IMG/VR virus record: IMGVR_UViG_3300003690_003261
Coordinates: 1 to 64,000 of that record
DNA: 64,000 bases
Reading direction: 5' to 3' (one strand)
DNA from: a virus
A program made the position numbers and the translations under genes. This document shows, one piece after another, positions 1 to 8,600 of the stretch. Every line of letters begins with the position of its first letter. Within the stretch, counting starts at the first letter, position 1. Below the pieces are notes generated by a model. It searched no databases, was not told the DNA's origin, and saw nothing but the letters and a program-made list of their open reading frames with translations.

Positions 1-254
1 TTGCCGAATACACGGCGAACGAGGGGAAATGCGACAGCCGCAAAGCCCTCAACGTCACCAGCAGCCATGCTGGATGACTCACGGAGTAGCTCTTTTGCTT
101 GGTTCTCAAGCAATCGGGCCATACCGTTCCGAACGTGATCGTCGGCCAGACCTTCAAGCAGTCCGGTGCTTTCCCACTTTGCAATGAGAGCGGCACCTTC
201 CGCAGAAAGGTCACGGTTGACAATACCTTCGGTTAGTTTTTGTACAATAGACAT
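1..254 (-). CDS. Major capsid protein, N-terminal part (gp23-like), cut by window edge
   Basis: The reverse strand reads MSIVQKLTEGIVNRD at the start, followed by KWESTGLLEGL, then MARLLENQAKELL, then FPLVRRVFG, where the window ends. Leu-Leu-Glu-Asn-Gln followed by a Pro-(Leu/Met)-Val-Arg-Arg block is the pattern of the N-terminal region of T4-type gp23 capsid proteins, which build the icosahedral shell. A textbook ribosome site (AGGAGG, 8 bases before ATG) fixes the start at 254. It lies directly downstream of the scaffold gene, the usual order protease-scaffold-capsid. Only 84 residues are visible, so the call rests on motifs plus gene order. In T4 the capsid protein is trimmed at its N-terminus by the prohead protease; the homologous cleavage site here is not identified. 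Confidence 0.85.
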   Translation of the reverse strand, partial: MSIVQKLTEGIVNRDLSAEGAALIAKWESTGLLEGLADDHVRNGMARLLENQAKELLRESSSMAAGDVEGFAAVAFPLVRRVFG

Positions 255-274
255 TTATATAACCTCCTAGTATG

Positions 275-1432
275 TTATTGTTTTGTTAAACCTGCTAAAC
301 GCAGCATACGATCCATCTTTGGATCGTATGTTGCCTCGTTGTTTCTCTTAGAATTGATCAAAAGCGAGGTAGGTCTTATAACAGCTTCACGAAGTGTTTG
401 TGGTCTCAAACCATTAGTAGAGTTTGAGACGCCCACTGCGTTTTGAATTGTTTCAAATAATACCTGCGCTTCTTCAACAGAATTGGCAAGTTGAACAGCT
501 TCGACAATCTTATTCTTTTGTCGCTCATTCAAGGAGACGCTGCTTAGTGCCTTGTTTTGATAAACAAGCTTGGCGTTCGCCAAATTCAGCTTCGTAAGCT
601 GATTTTTGGCTGTCATTAAGAGAGCACGTAGCTCTCTTGTTGATTCTTTAAGTTGTATAAACTTTGTTTCATAAAGTTCCGCATCCGACACAATATCCGG
701 TGCGGTGTGAACTGCTTCAGTTTCCTCTTCCTCTTCAAGGTGGGCCTCCTGGGCGGCTGCCATAGCTTCATCATTAGCTTGAATCACGCTATTATAGGCA
801 GACCCTTCGGCCGACCACCCTTGTGGGCGAGGAATCATATCTACTACGAGTTCTTCGATAAGATCCGAAAGCATTTCTTCTGTAAGATCGATGTCTTCAT
901 CTAGATCTTCTTCTCCGGCGGACTCGTTGGGGCCGACTGACTGGCCCACGTATTTACCGGTGGCGATTGATGCAGTATCCTCTTCAGCGTCGTCTTCAAG
1001 CTCCACATCGCTAATCTGCTCCGCTAAATCTGCGGCTGCATCTACTGTCGGAGCCGCCATATCCGGGGGGAAATTTAAATCAGCAGCTAGCTCAGGGGCA
1101 TCCACAAGAGATTCCGCGCCAGTATCAAGCCCTGCTGCTTCCTCTTCTTCAATACGAGCTTTCAAGGAATCAAAATCGATTTCAATTAATTCATCAGCCG
1201 GAGGTGCATCTAGTTCTTCAGTTTGAAAAGCAAACGGAAGATCGTCCGTATAGGAGGAGTCTCCACCTTCGCCACCCTCTTCTAGACCAAATTCATCTTG
1301 TTCTAATAGGGTGGAAATAGCGTTCTTAACTTCGGTAGAATACTTCTCTAAAACGGTATTTTCGGCATTTTTCAACGCCGCGTCCTTAAGAGCTTTCGCA
1401 TCTACAATAGCTTCCTCTAATAATGACGACAT
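275..1432 (-). CDS. Prohead core scaffold protein (gp22-like)
   Basis: A 385-residue, strongly acidic protein rich in Glu, Asp and Ala, with long predicted helices. It has an N-terminal MSSLLEEAIVDAKALKD segment, a central Glu/Asp-rich low-complexity region (about residues 55-230), and a C-terminal coiled-coil-like part with the segment LNERQKNKIVEAVQLANSVE. This composition and its position just upstream of the capsid gene are typical of T4-type internal scaffolds, around which the shell assembles and which the prohead protease then degrades. The start is placed at 1432 because GGAG precedes that ATG by 7 bases; a longer reading from TTG at 1462 has no ribosome site. Assignment is by position and composition, not by a catalytic motif. 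Confidence 0.75.
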   Translation of the reverse strand: MSSLLEEAIVDAKALKDAALKNAENTVLEKYSTEVKNAISTLLEQDEFGLEEGGEGGDSSYTDDLPFAFQTEELDAPPADELIEIDFDSLKARIEEEEAAGLDTGAESLVDAPELAADLNFPPDMAAPTVDAAADLAEQISDVELEDDAEEDTASIATGKYVGQSVGPNESAGEEDLDEDIDLTEEMLSDLIEELVVDMIPRPQGWSAEGSAYNSVIQANDEAMAAAQEAHLEEEEETEAVHTAPDIVSDAELYETKFIQLKESTRELRALLMTAKNQLTKLNLANAKLVYQNKALSSVSLNERQKNKIVEAVQLANSVEEAQVLFETIQNAVGVSNSTNGLRPQTLREAVIRPTSLLINSKRNNEATYDPKMDRMLRLAGLTKQ

Positions 1433-1530
1433 TAAATTACTCCAGATCTGACATGTAATCAAAAATAAATAGTCTGTAAGATGGGGAAATGACTAATAGT
1501 TCTCATTTAAGGCTTGTACAAACCTTTTTA

Positions 1531-2685
1531 CTATTGGCTCCCGCTAATCTCCAGCTGTTCTATTCTTGCCTCCAATGACTCAATTATAACCTGTTGTTCT
1601 TTGATCGCCAATGCAGAGCCGCTTGGGATCAAGTCTTTTTCCTCGTCACGGAGTCTGCCCTCGGAAACGAATTCTGGGAATATGGCTTGCACCTCTTGCG
1701 CAATAAATCCCGTAGCACTTGTAATATCCCCATGATACTGAGGATTTATCCATTCATAAGTTCTGCCCTGTAGTAATTTAATTTTTGTCAAAGACCCTGT
1801 AACATTTATTATATTCTGTTTAAGACGCCGATCAGATGATGAGTTTGTCCATGACCCACCGGAGGGTTTCGCAGCCGTGCCACCAGACGCAATTTCGAGA
1901 GTATAGGTGTCAGGGACCTCACCATTGCCAATCCAGTTGCCCAGACCCGTACCGCCATCACGATATATCACCAGGACATATTCACTGCGGCCAGCATCAT
2001 AAATATAAAAATCGTTTTCACCGGTGATGGCGCCGCGGCCCGCAATAAACCCAGAACCATCACCGATCCCAAACCCCATCGTTGCTCTGCCTTCAGTAGC
2101 GGTGTGAGACCCCGTTATGTTAATGGCTGGGTAAACACTGTTGCCGGCTCCAATTTCTAGTTTATAGCGGGGATTAGATCCCACTCCGATGCCAACTGCC
2201 CCTCCGGTAACCGAAACATAATCAGCCCCGGATCCGGTTACAAATAAAATCGTACCATCAGTTGCTCCATCAATCTGAAGCAACGCATCATCAGCTGACG
2301 ATGAAACATGAAGTTGAGCTTGAGGGCTCGTAGTTCCGATGCCCACTTCGCCGTCCTGGGTAAAAACGACATTGTGGCCAGCGTTCGCATCAATAAACCG
2401 CAGTGTATCATCATCTTGTTCGGATTTAATAAGCCACTTTTGGGCTCCGGCTATCCGAAAATAAAGACGCGGGTCCGAGCTGCCTCCAGATGCCGCATCC
2501 AAATCTAGCTGAACGTGTCCCGCTGTACTCTTTATTCTCATTTCATAAGGGGAACCTCCCTCAGATTGGACTAAGTCAAAAGTATATTCGGGAGTAGCTG
2601 TTCCAAAACCAATTCTACCTTCATTACCAGAACCGGTTACAAATATTACTGGAGTATCGGGAGTGTTTCCATCTACTCTAAACAA
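1531..2685 (-). CDS. Tail fibre, C-terminal part with S74 intramolecular chaperone (frame-broken gene)
   Basis: This frame carries fibre repeats (SSSADDALLQIDGATDGT, then VTGSG, then VGIG) and ends in a peptidase S74 / endosialidase-type chaperone domain. That domain shows SSSDRRLKQNI at about residue 285, then GFIAQEVQAIFPE, then a C-terminal coiled coil (residues 350-380). In this family the domain helps three fibre chains fold and then cuts itself off just before the Ser of the S-D-x-R-L-K motif. The only start in this frame is a TTG at 2685 with no ribosome site, and the coding sense extends upstream (SSSGDEVLFRVDG) back to a TAG at 2716-2718. It is therefore read as the continuation of the ORF at 2673-3143 after a -1 shift, giving a fibre of about 530 residues. 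Confidence 0.8.
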   Translation of the reverse strand: MFRVDGNTPDTPVIFVTGSGNEGRIGFGTATPEYTFDLVQSEGGSPYEMRIKSTAGHVQLDLDAASGGSSDPRLYFRIAGAQKWLIKSEQDDDTLRFIDANAGHNVVFTQDGEVGIGTTSPQAQLHVSSSADDALLQIDGATDGTILFVTGSGADYVSVTGGAVGIGVGSNPRYKLEIGAGNSVYPAINITGSHTATEGRATMGFGIGDGSGFIAGRGAITGENDFYIYDAGRSEYVLVIYRDGGTGLGNWIGNGEVPDTYTLEIASGGTAAKPSGGSWTNSSSDRRLKQNIINVTGSLTKIKLLQGRTYEWINPQYHGDITSATGFIAQEVQAIFPEFVSEGRLRDEEKDLIPSGSALAIKEQQVIIESLEARIEQLEISGSQ

Positions 2686-3143
2686 TACTTCATCACCAGA
2701 CGAGGAAAGCCCGCACTAGTGGCCGCGTCCAAACGTAATAAGGAAACATCATCATAGGATGACGATGCATGAAACATTGCCGTTGGGGTTAGGCCGTAGC
2801 CGCCGTCTACGACTCCGACAGCACCAGCTTGAACAACCATTGGGTCGCCGCCGCCGCCACACACTGAGATTGTAAACTTGCCTAACCTATGAGACAAAGT
2901 AGCATTATCAGTATCGTTCTCAGATAATCTTAGTTGCCCCGTTGGGTCCAAAATCTCTAATGACATTTGGGGAGAGGTAGTCCCGATTCCAACAGCTGAC
3001 CCACTCACAACTAAAGTAGTACTACCCGAAGCCACCATCCCGATATAGTCTTCGTCCCAATCTATATATGTGTTGCCCTGCGCGTCATCTTCGTTATAGA
3101 TGTCACCACGAAAAACTTTACCTTTTGCGTATTTGTATGCCAT
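2673..3143 (-). CDS. Tail fibre, N-terminal part (frame-broken gene)
   Basis: A 156-residue reading frame starting MAYKYAKGKVFRGD. It carries the fibre repeat units VGIGTTSPQMSLEI and ASSSYDDVSLLRLDAATS, then runs into a non-homologous tail (GFPRLVMKYCLE) and stops at 2673. The neighbouring frame resumes the repeat pattern at once (SSSGDEVLFRVDG), so the gene is probably interrupted by one base near 2709. Its start MAYK(Y) resembles that of the next fibre upstream (MAYKF at 5453), suggesting a common virion-attachment N-terminus. The start has only A/T-rich sequence and no clear Shine-Dalgarno. A strong terminator lies just upstream, so this gene may need its own promoter, or be served by read-through. 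Confidence 0.7.
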   Translation of the reverse strand: MAYKYAKGKVFRGDIYNEDDAQGNTYIDWDEDYIGMVASGSTTLVVSGSAVGIGTTSPQMSLEILDPTGQLRLSENDTDNATLSHRLGKFTISVCGGGGDPMVVQAGAVGVVDGGYGLTPTAMFHASSSYDDVSLLRLDAATSAGFPRLVMKYCLE

Positions 3144-3167
3144 ATTATTATAAATAGAAACTCAGAT

Positions 3168-3204
3168 ATAAAAAGGGTGGACACTCCGAAGAATGCCCAC
3201 CCTT
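3168..3204 (-). terminator. Rho-independent terminator with UUCG tetraloop
   Basis: On the minus strand a 14-base arm (AAGGGTGGGCATTC) is followed by the loop TTCG and the matching arm GAGTGTCCACCCTT. All 14 positions pair, two of them as G-U wobbles, and the arm is followed by TTTTTAT. The loop is closed by C-G, giving the extra-stable C(UUCG)G tetraloop. It sits in the 96-base gap between two fibre genes, after the 3240-5453 gene in the direction of transcription, and would uncouple the distal fibre, scaffold and capsid genes from the upstream operon unless read through. It is the only clear intrinsic terminator I found in the window. Confidence 0.9.
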
Positions 3205-3239
3205 AAAATTTTTATCTCACAAGAAAAGCTTCGCTCATC

Positions 3240-5453
3240 TTAGAAGATGTTCCAGTTTGCTGTTTCATCATCATATACAAGTGTTACGGCGGCTCCAGCA
3301 CTCTCAAGAGTTACACTATTGTCACCATCAATCTGTCTACCGGCTCCCAAAGAACCACTATAAATTATAACATCATTGCCCATTCCCGAATGGCGTTTAA
3401 TAGAAAGCCAATCGCCGCGCGTGGGGGTATCAGGTAAATATACATTCATGTCTAGTGCAGCCGTATTGTAACAAACAACATAAGTGAACCTATCTTGGTT
3501 ATTCCAATCTTTTCCGGGGGCGGAGACAGCCGTTTCTAGATCGATGTCGGATCCCGAAAGAACCGCCAGGCCACCATATCGAAGACCAATCTTATCAAAC
3601 CGAACAGTTTCATAATCAGTTGTCGTCACGAAGGTCATAAAATTATCACCCCAAGTGGTATCTCTAATCATAAATCCTTCGTTTACATCGTTTGGCATGT
3701 TAATAGCGACGCCGCCATCACCAGCATTAACACCATCAATTATAATATCGCCGGCACTACCAATTTGACTAGCGAAAACGGTACGGAAAGCGAGACTATT
3801 TGTTCCCATGTCGACTGAATCATTCGTACTTGGAAAGAAAGTTCTTGGGAAACTCACACCTTTAAAACTTCCTGATGTGTTAAACTTCAAATAATCGGTT
3901 CCGGCCGGGCCGTAGAACAGAAGGGCCCCATTATCGCTACCCTCACCGGAGATGCCGTCCTGAATCTCCCAGGCTATGGCGTTCTGCGGACTCTTGATAG
4001 AAGCGCTAAAGTGTGTCGTCGCATTCACAGTAAGAACATCGCCGCTGGCATCGCCAAGAACAACACTGCCGCTCGCTTCAAGCTTCCCGCCACTGAAGAT
4101 CCCCGCCAGTCCGCCGCCGGCCGAGCAGTTGATACTATTATCAACAACCATTGAACCATCAGGATTCCAGTTACCACCAGTCGGCAATGAAATCTGTTCA
4201 CACACGAAACCACCGCTCCCGTCGTTAGTGGTATAGATCGCTCCACCGTCAGCAGTTATTTCCTGGTGGGCGTAGATGTTAGCAGAACTCGAAATATTCT
4301 CTTCCGACTGCATCGCAGCGTACACGGAGATCAGTTCCCCGCTGACGCCGAGATTGGTCTCGCCGGTGGGGGAGATCAAAAGTGTGCCGCCGAGCTGTAT
4401 GCCGCGTTCTTCTTCGACGGTGAACGAGGAATCTACATAGACCCCTAGGGACGTGTGGGACCCGGATAGGTAAACAACACCTCCGCTATTGGTGCCCGGC
4501 GTGATGTCGCGAGCTTCGAGGGCCAACCATGGGTGACTCCCGCCGCCGAAGCCGGCCGGGAAGTCGATCGCGCCGCCCCAGATGCCCACACCAAGCGAAT
4601 CGGTGTCACTATCGGTCGTACGGAAATCAATTCTACCAAATGCACGTGCCTGCATGTCGCCCTCACTGGTGAGGGCCTCGACGGTCATTCCATTAGAGCT
4701 TGACAATACAAGTCTGGAAACCGATCCGGAGGCCAAACTGCCTGAAATTGTAGGATTCGTATTACTAATGGTCATCACACTTGAAGAAGGGATGATATTA
4801 AGAGTGTCATTAATATAAACAGTTGCGGCCGTCTCGGTTCCTGACGAATCAAAGAACGGTATATAGTAATTCCCAGCAGAGAAGTTCGCCGTGGTATTAA
4901 CCGTGGCACTAGTTGACGTAATCCCGGTAATACCAGAACCGTCGCCCACGAAGCTAGAAGCAGAAATTCCCGCCGACGAAGAAATGCTGTACCATGTGGA
5001 CATCCCGGATGCCAGGATGATGCCCTCAGCCTCCGGCGCTCCCTCCGCAGAACCACTGAGCTGGAGCGGGCCCTGGTTGTTGTTCATGAAAAACCGCTCT
5101 TTGCCGGCGTGCTTCTTCCGGAAGAGCGCGACGCGGCGGTCGCCGCCGAGGCCAACGTCGTCATCACCAAATACTATACCCCCGCGGAAGTTGTAGCCGG
5201 CCGAGCCACTCGCGCGCATGTCGCCGTAGATGCCATTGGCCGAGAGCATAGAGGCAGTAATTTGGGCCGGGATGTTGAGCTGTCCGGGGCCTACTTCACT
5301 AATTGTAGTCGTACCAATAGTAAGACTGTCTGCTGAACAGCTTAGCTCTTGGAAGTGCGCGGTTGTACCACTCATTATCGAAGCGGTAAGTTGATTTTGA
5401 AAAGTTGTGTTGCCAATTAATACGGCATCACCTACTTGAAATTTATATGCCAT
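3240..5453 (-). CDS. Tail fibre / virion adhesin, 737 residues
   Basis: A Ser/Thr/Gly-rich, beta-structure-like protein with fibre phrases (FVGDGSGITGI, SGS repeats). It begins MAYKFQVGDAVLIGN, similar to the neighbouring fibre starting MAYKY. The C-terminal 90 residues, ending with GRQIDGDNSVTLES, then VTLVYDDETANWNIF, match the C-terminus of the 1243-residue fibre upstream (QTIDGDVSVDIDS, then VFLYSDGSNWFIY), so the two share a terminal head domain. Such proteins usually bind the host surface. A strong ribosome site (AGGAGG) precedes ATG 5453. The gene is followed by the UUCG terminator. No enzymatic motif was seen, and the receptor cannot be inferred. Confidence 0.7.
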   Translation of the reverse strand: MAYKFQVGDAVLIGNTTFQNQLTASIMSGTTAHFQELSCSADSLTIGTTTISEVGPGQLNIPAQITASMLSANGIYGDMRASGSAGYNFRGGIVFGDDDVGLGGDRRVALFRKKHAGKERFFMNNNQGPLQLSGSAEGAPEAEGIILASGMSTWYSISSSAGISASSFVGDGSGITGITSTSATVNTTANFSAGNYYIPFFDSSGTETAATVYINDTLNIIPSSSVMTISNTNPTISGSLASGSVSRLVLSSSNGMTVEALTSEGDMQARAFGRIDFRTTDSDTDSLGVGIWGGAIDFPAGFGGGSHPWLALEARDITPGTNSGGVVYLSGSHTSLGVYVDSSFTVEEERGIQLGGTLLISPTGETNLGVSGELISVYAAMQSEENISSSANIYAHQEITADGGAIYTTNDGSGGFVCEQISLPTGGNWNPDGSMVVDNSINCSAGGGLAGIFSGGKLEASGSVVLGDASGDVLTVNATTHFSASIKSPQNAIAWEIQDGISGEGSDNGALLFYGPAGTDYLKFNTSGSFKGVSFPRTFFPSTNDSVDMGTNSLAFRTVFASQIGSAGDIIIDGVNAGDGGVAINMPNDVNEGFMIRDTTWGDNFMTFVTTTDYETVRFDKIGLRYGGLAVLSGSDIDLETAVSAPGKDWNNQDRFTYVVCYNTAALDMNVYLPDTPTRGDWLSIKRHSGMGNDVIIYSGSLGAGRQIDGDNSVTLESAGAAVTLVYDDETANWNIF

Positions 5454-5490
5454 TTTTAATTTCCTCCTATATTATGGCAAAACGGGTGAG

Positions 5491-5643
5491 TTAATAATAA
5501 GTTGGTTCGCGAACGCTCATCGGAGGAGTAAAAAATAAGTAAAGGTATCCACAACCGTTTTCTATAACATATAGTGTTGCCGAAGCAGAATAGACAAAGT
5601 TATTTTCATATTTTTTCTTAGTAAATAAACCAATTAGATCCAT
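5491..5643 (-). CDS. Small ORF, 50 residues, unknown function
   Basis: An ATG at 5643, inside the last codons of the 1243-residue fibre gene, opens a 50-codon frame that fills most of the 164-base gap before the next fibre. The product begins MDLIGLFTKKKYENN, has a hydrophobic, aromatic middle (TLYVIENGCGYLYLFF) and ends PPMSVREPTYY. The amino-acid make-up looks like a real folded or membrane-associated peptide rather than a chance frame. No convincing Shine-Dalgarno precedes the ATG, so translation would depend on coupling to the upstream gene. I do not recognise the family. Confidence 0.5.
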   Translation of the reverse strand: MDLIGLFTKKKYENNFVYSASATLYVIENGCGYLYLFFTPPMSVREPTYY

Positions 5644-8600
5644 CAGAATAAAGGAAGACGGCACCATGGGGAGAGTCTATGTCAACACTCACGTCCCCAT
5701 CAATTGTTTGGCCCCAAGCGCCAGTAAGAACAATAGCATTAGAAACGCTCGCATTACCTGTTTCATCCTTTATTAACAACGCTTGCCCATCAGCAAAGGA
5801 GGTAGCATCAAATTCGATAGAAGTGGGAACTGAGGCAACACCCAGAATGTAATCAGTTACTGAAGCCGTATAGCTTGTGGCGATCGTGACTCTCTTATGT
5901 ACGAGGCCTCCAGATAAGTACGTGTCTCCGACAACTGATAGGTTATGGCTCGGGGCTCGTGTTCCAACCCCCACATTTCCGTTGTCTCTGAAGCTCATCA
6001 CATTCACACTAGCCGATTCAGCCCATGAACCTACAGATTTCAAATTAATGTCTAACTGAGTATAGGGACCGTAGGGTGAGCCTCCCACATCGTATGCTGA
6101 AATATTAAAGTCAGCCACAGGGGGGTAGTATTGGCCAGAGGCGCCGGGGCGTGTGAGTCGAAGAAGTGTTTCGGGTGTTTGAGTGCTCGCGGAGTTGCCT
6201 ATTAGTCTTACAGCCGCATCAGGACCCGAGAGGATGGTAGAGACGTGCGGGTCATTTATCTGGAACGATGCTGTACAGTAAAGGTTTCCATTAACTTCCA
6301 GTTGTCGTGTCGGCAACGATTGACCCACCCCCAGCTTACCATCACTTCTAATTGTTAAAACTTCATCTCCTGGTGTAGATTCATCTACGTGGTCATTAAA
6401 GAACCTATAGGAGCCGCCCTGGCCAGCAAAGAAATCAAAGTCGCCACTACTAATCCCTATACCATAGCGTGCTGATGTGCCAGGACTATCATATAAAACT
6501 ATTTTATTAGCCGTTGTCTCCCCTGTGCCATCAAACTGATTGTTAAAAACCAAACGCCCGTCTGTGGGAGAGGCCGATGCGCCGGCTTCTGTGCCGTCGA
6601 TGTGAAAGTCTCCTGCAATGCGGCCTGCTGATGCTGACAACGTTGTGGCTTGGACAAGTGAGCCGCTAAGACCTATAGATGCTGTAACATCACCAACAAC
6701 ATGCAACGTTGAAGTGGGAGCGTCGGTGCCAATACCCACACGCCCAGAACCAGTTACAAACAGTACTATGCCCTGAGTGAATCCATCAACTCGGAATAAT
6801 GCTCCGTCGCCCGAGAAGTCCTCGCCCGCAGAAGCGGATATATGAAGGGATCCAGAGCGAGATGTGCTCGGAGTTTCTGTTCCAATGCCGATGGCCCCAT
6901 AAGGATTAATGGTCATGCGAACGTCGATATCATCCACGCTAGTCTTCGGGCCGTCGGCTGTGCCAAACTTCAAGGAGGCTCTATAGCCAGACGCATAGTC
7001 GTGATGTTTAATGAAAGCTTCGGGTCTCCCATCCGAAGTACGGCGCCAATAAATACCCATATTGTCGCCGACGTAGTTATTATGATTATGTAAAGTAATC
7101 CCCTCAAGCGATGTAATTTCTCCAGGGAACACCGGGCCCCGGATATGTAACAAACCTCGCGGTGTATCGGTGTTAATACCAACGCCGCCGGCATGGGGCC
7201 CCAAGCCGTCAAAAGAAACTATATTACCAGTTACATATAAAATTGTACCTGAAACCGCCCCATCAACCTGGAGCAGGCCGGCGTCGCCAGAAGAGGAAAC
7301 ATGGAGGGTCGCAGATGGAATGTTCGTACCGATGCCAACTCGGCCAGAACCAGTTACAAATAGAATACTCCCAGAAGTTGCCCCATCAACTCGAAATAGT
7401 TGTTGATCGCCAGAAGACGAAACATGAAGTAGAGCAGCAACGGTGGTATGATGTCCAATTCCCACCATATCATTTGCAGCATCTGTTCTTATAAGGTTTG
7501 CCTCGCCGGATCCTTTAACTTGAAAATCGACATCCTTGAGGGCATTATTAATTGTAACTTTGTCCGCTTGGTCGCCTGAGCTACCTTGGACAATGTAGAG
7601 CATGTTTTCTCCACCCACCTCAATGTTTATATTATTCTTTGAACCGTCTTTTTCAAACTGAATGAAGTTGTCTGCGTTTTCATTGTGATAGATGTATTCG
7701 TTAAATCCAGCATCTCCTGCAACATCAAGAGTATAATCGGGAGCATCTGTTCCAATACCTACTCTGTTTGTGCCCGCATCTGTGTGTAAAATTACTTCAC
7801 CATCATCAGCCATCACCTGGAGATCCAAGTCTTGATTGGTGTTGTTTAATTGAATTATGCCGGTGCTCTTTTCTAATTTAATCGCCGACCATCCACCAGC
7901 AACAACGTTTACAAGGTTGGGCGCGAATCGTATATAAGTATCGGGATCCTCATTGTGATAGATGTATTCGTTAAATCCGGCGTCCCCCGCAACATCAAGA
8001 GTATAATCGGGAGCATCTGTTCCAATTCCCAGCGACGTGCCATCAAAGGTAAGGTTTGAAGATCCCCCAAAGGCTCCAGCATCATTAAACTGAACAGAGT
8101 TAACAGGAGCAGCCGGAGAAGTTGTGGCCCCGTCGCCTGCAGAGAGAATAACATTATTGTTTACATCCAGACCCAAGTAGCTGGCGGGGCCCGCTAAGGT
8201 ACCCGAAGTGGGAAGCAGAGTCATCAATGATGCTGAAAGATTCATCAGTTGCGCGAGCGAGCCACTAAATGAACCACTTACGGTGGTGCCATCAAATGTG
8301 AAAGCAGAAGAGGCCCCAAATGACCCTCCATCGTTATATTGAACTTGTGTATTCGAGCCGCCAGGATCACTGCCAGCGGAAGCCGTTACAACAATGTTAT
8401 TATCAGCATCGAGGCCTAAGTAGCTACCCGCGCCGGCGAGGGTACCAGACGTAGGAGCCAAGTTCATTAATGATGCAGAAAGGGTTAGTAACTGTGCGAG
8501 CGATCCGGTATAGTTGGTAGCAGCTACAGTGCCCGTAACCTGTAACAAATTGCTGCTTGTAAGAAATGTCAAATTGGCGCTGGCAGCAAAGGCAGCTGCG

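Noticed and set aside
1509-1526. Imperfect palindrome AAGGCTTGTACAAACCTT after the S74 fibre as a terminator
   Set aside because: The stem is short with a mismatch, and on the minus strand it is not followed by a T run.
3976-4818. Several open frames of 60-100 codons on the plus strand opposite the fibre and adhesin genes
   Set aside because: They mirror strong coding sequence on the minus strand, lack ribosome sites and encode Ser/Pro- or Arg-rich low-complexity products typical of antisense reading.
5505-5514. Perfect palindrome GTTCGCGAAC as an operator
   Set aside because: It lies inside the 50-residue ORF, is only 10 bases, and no second copy was noticed near other genes.
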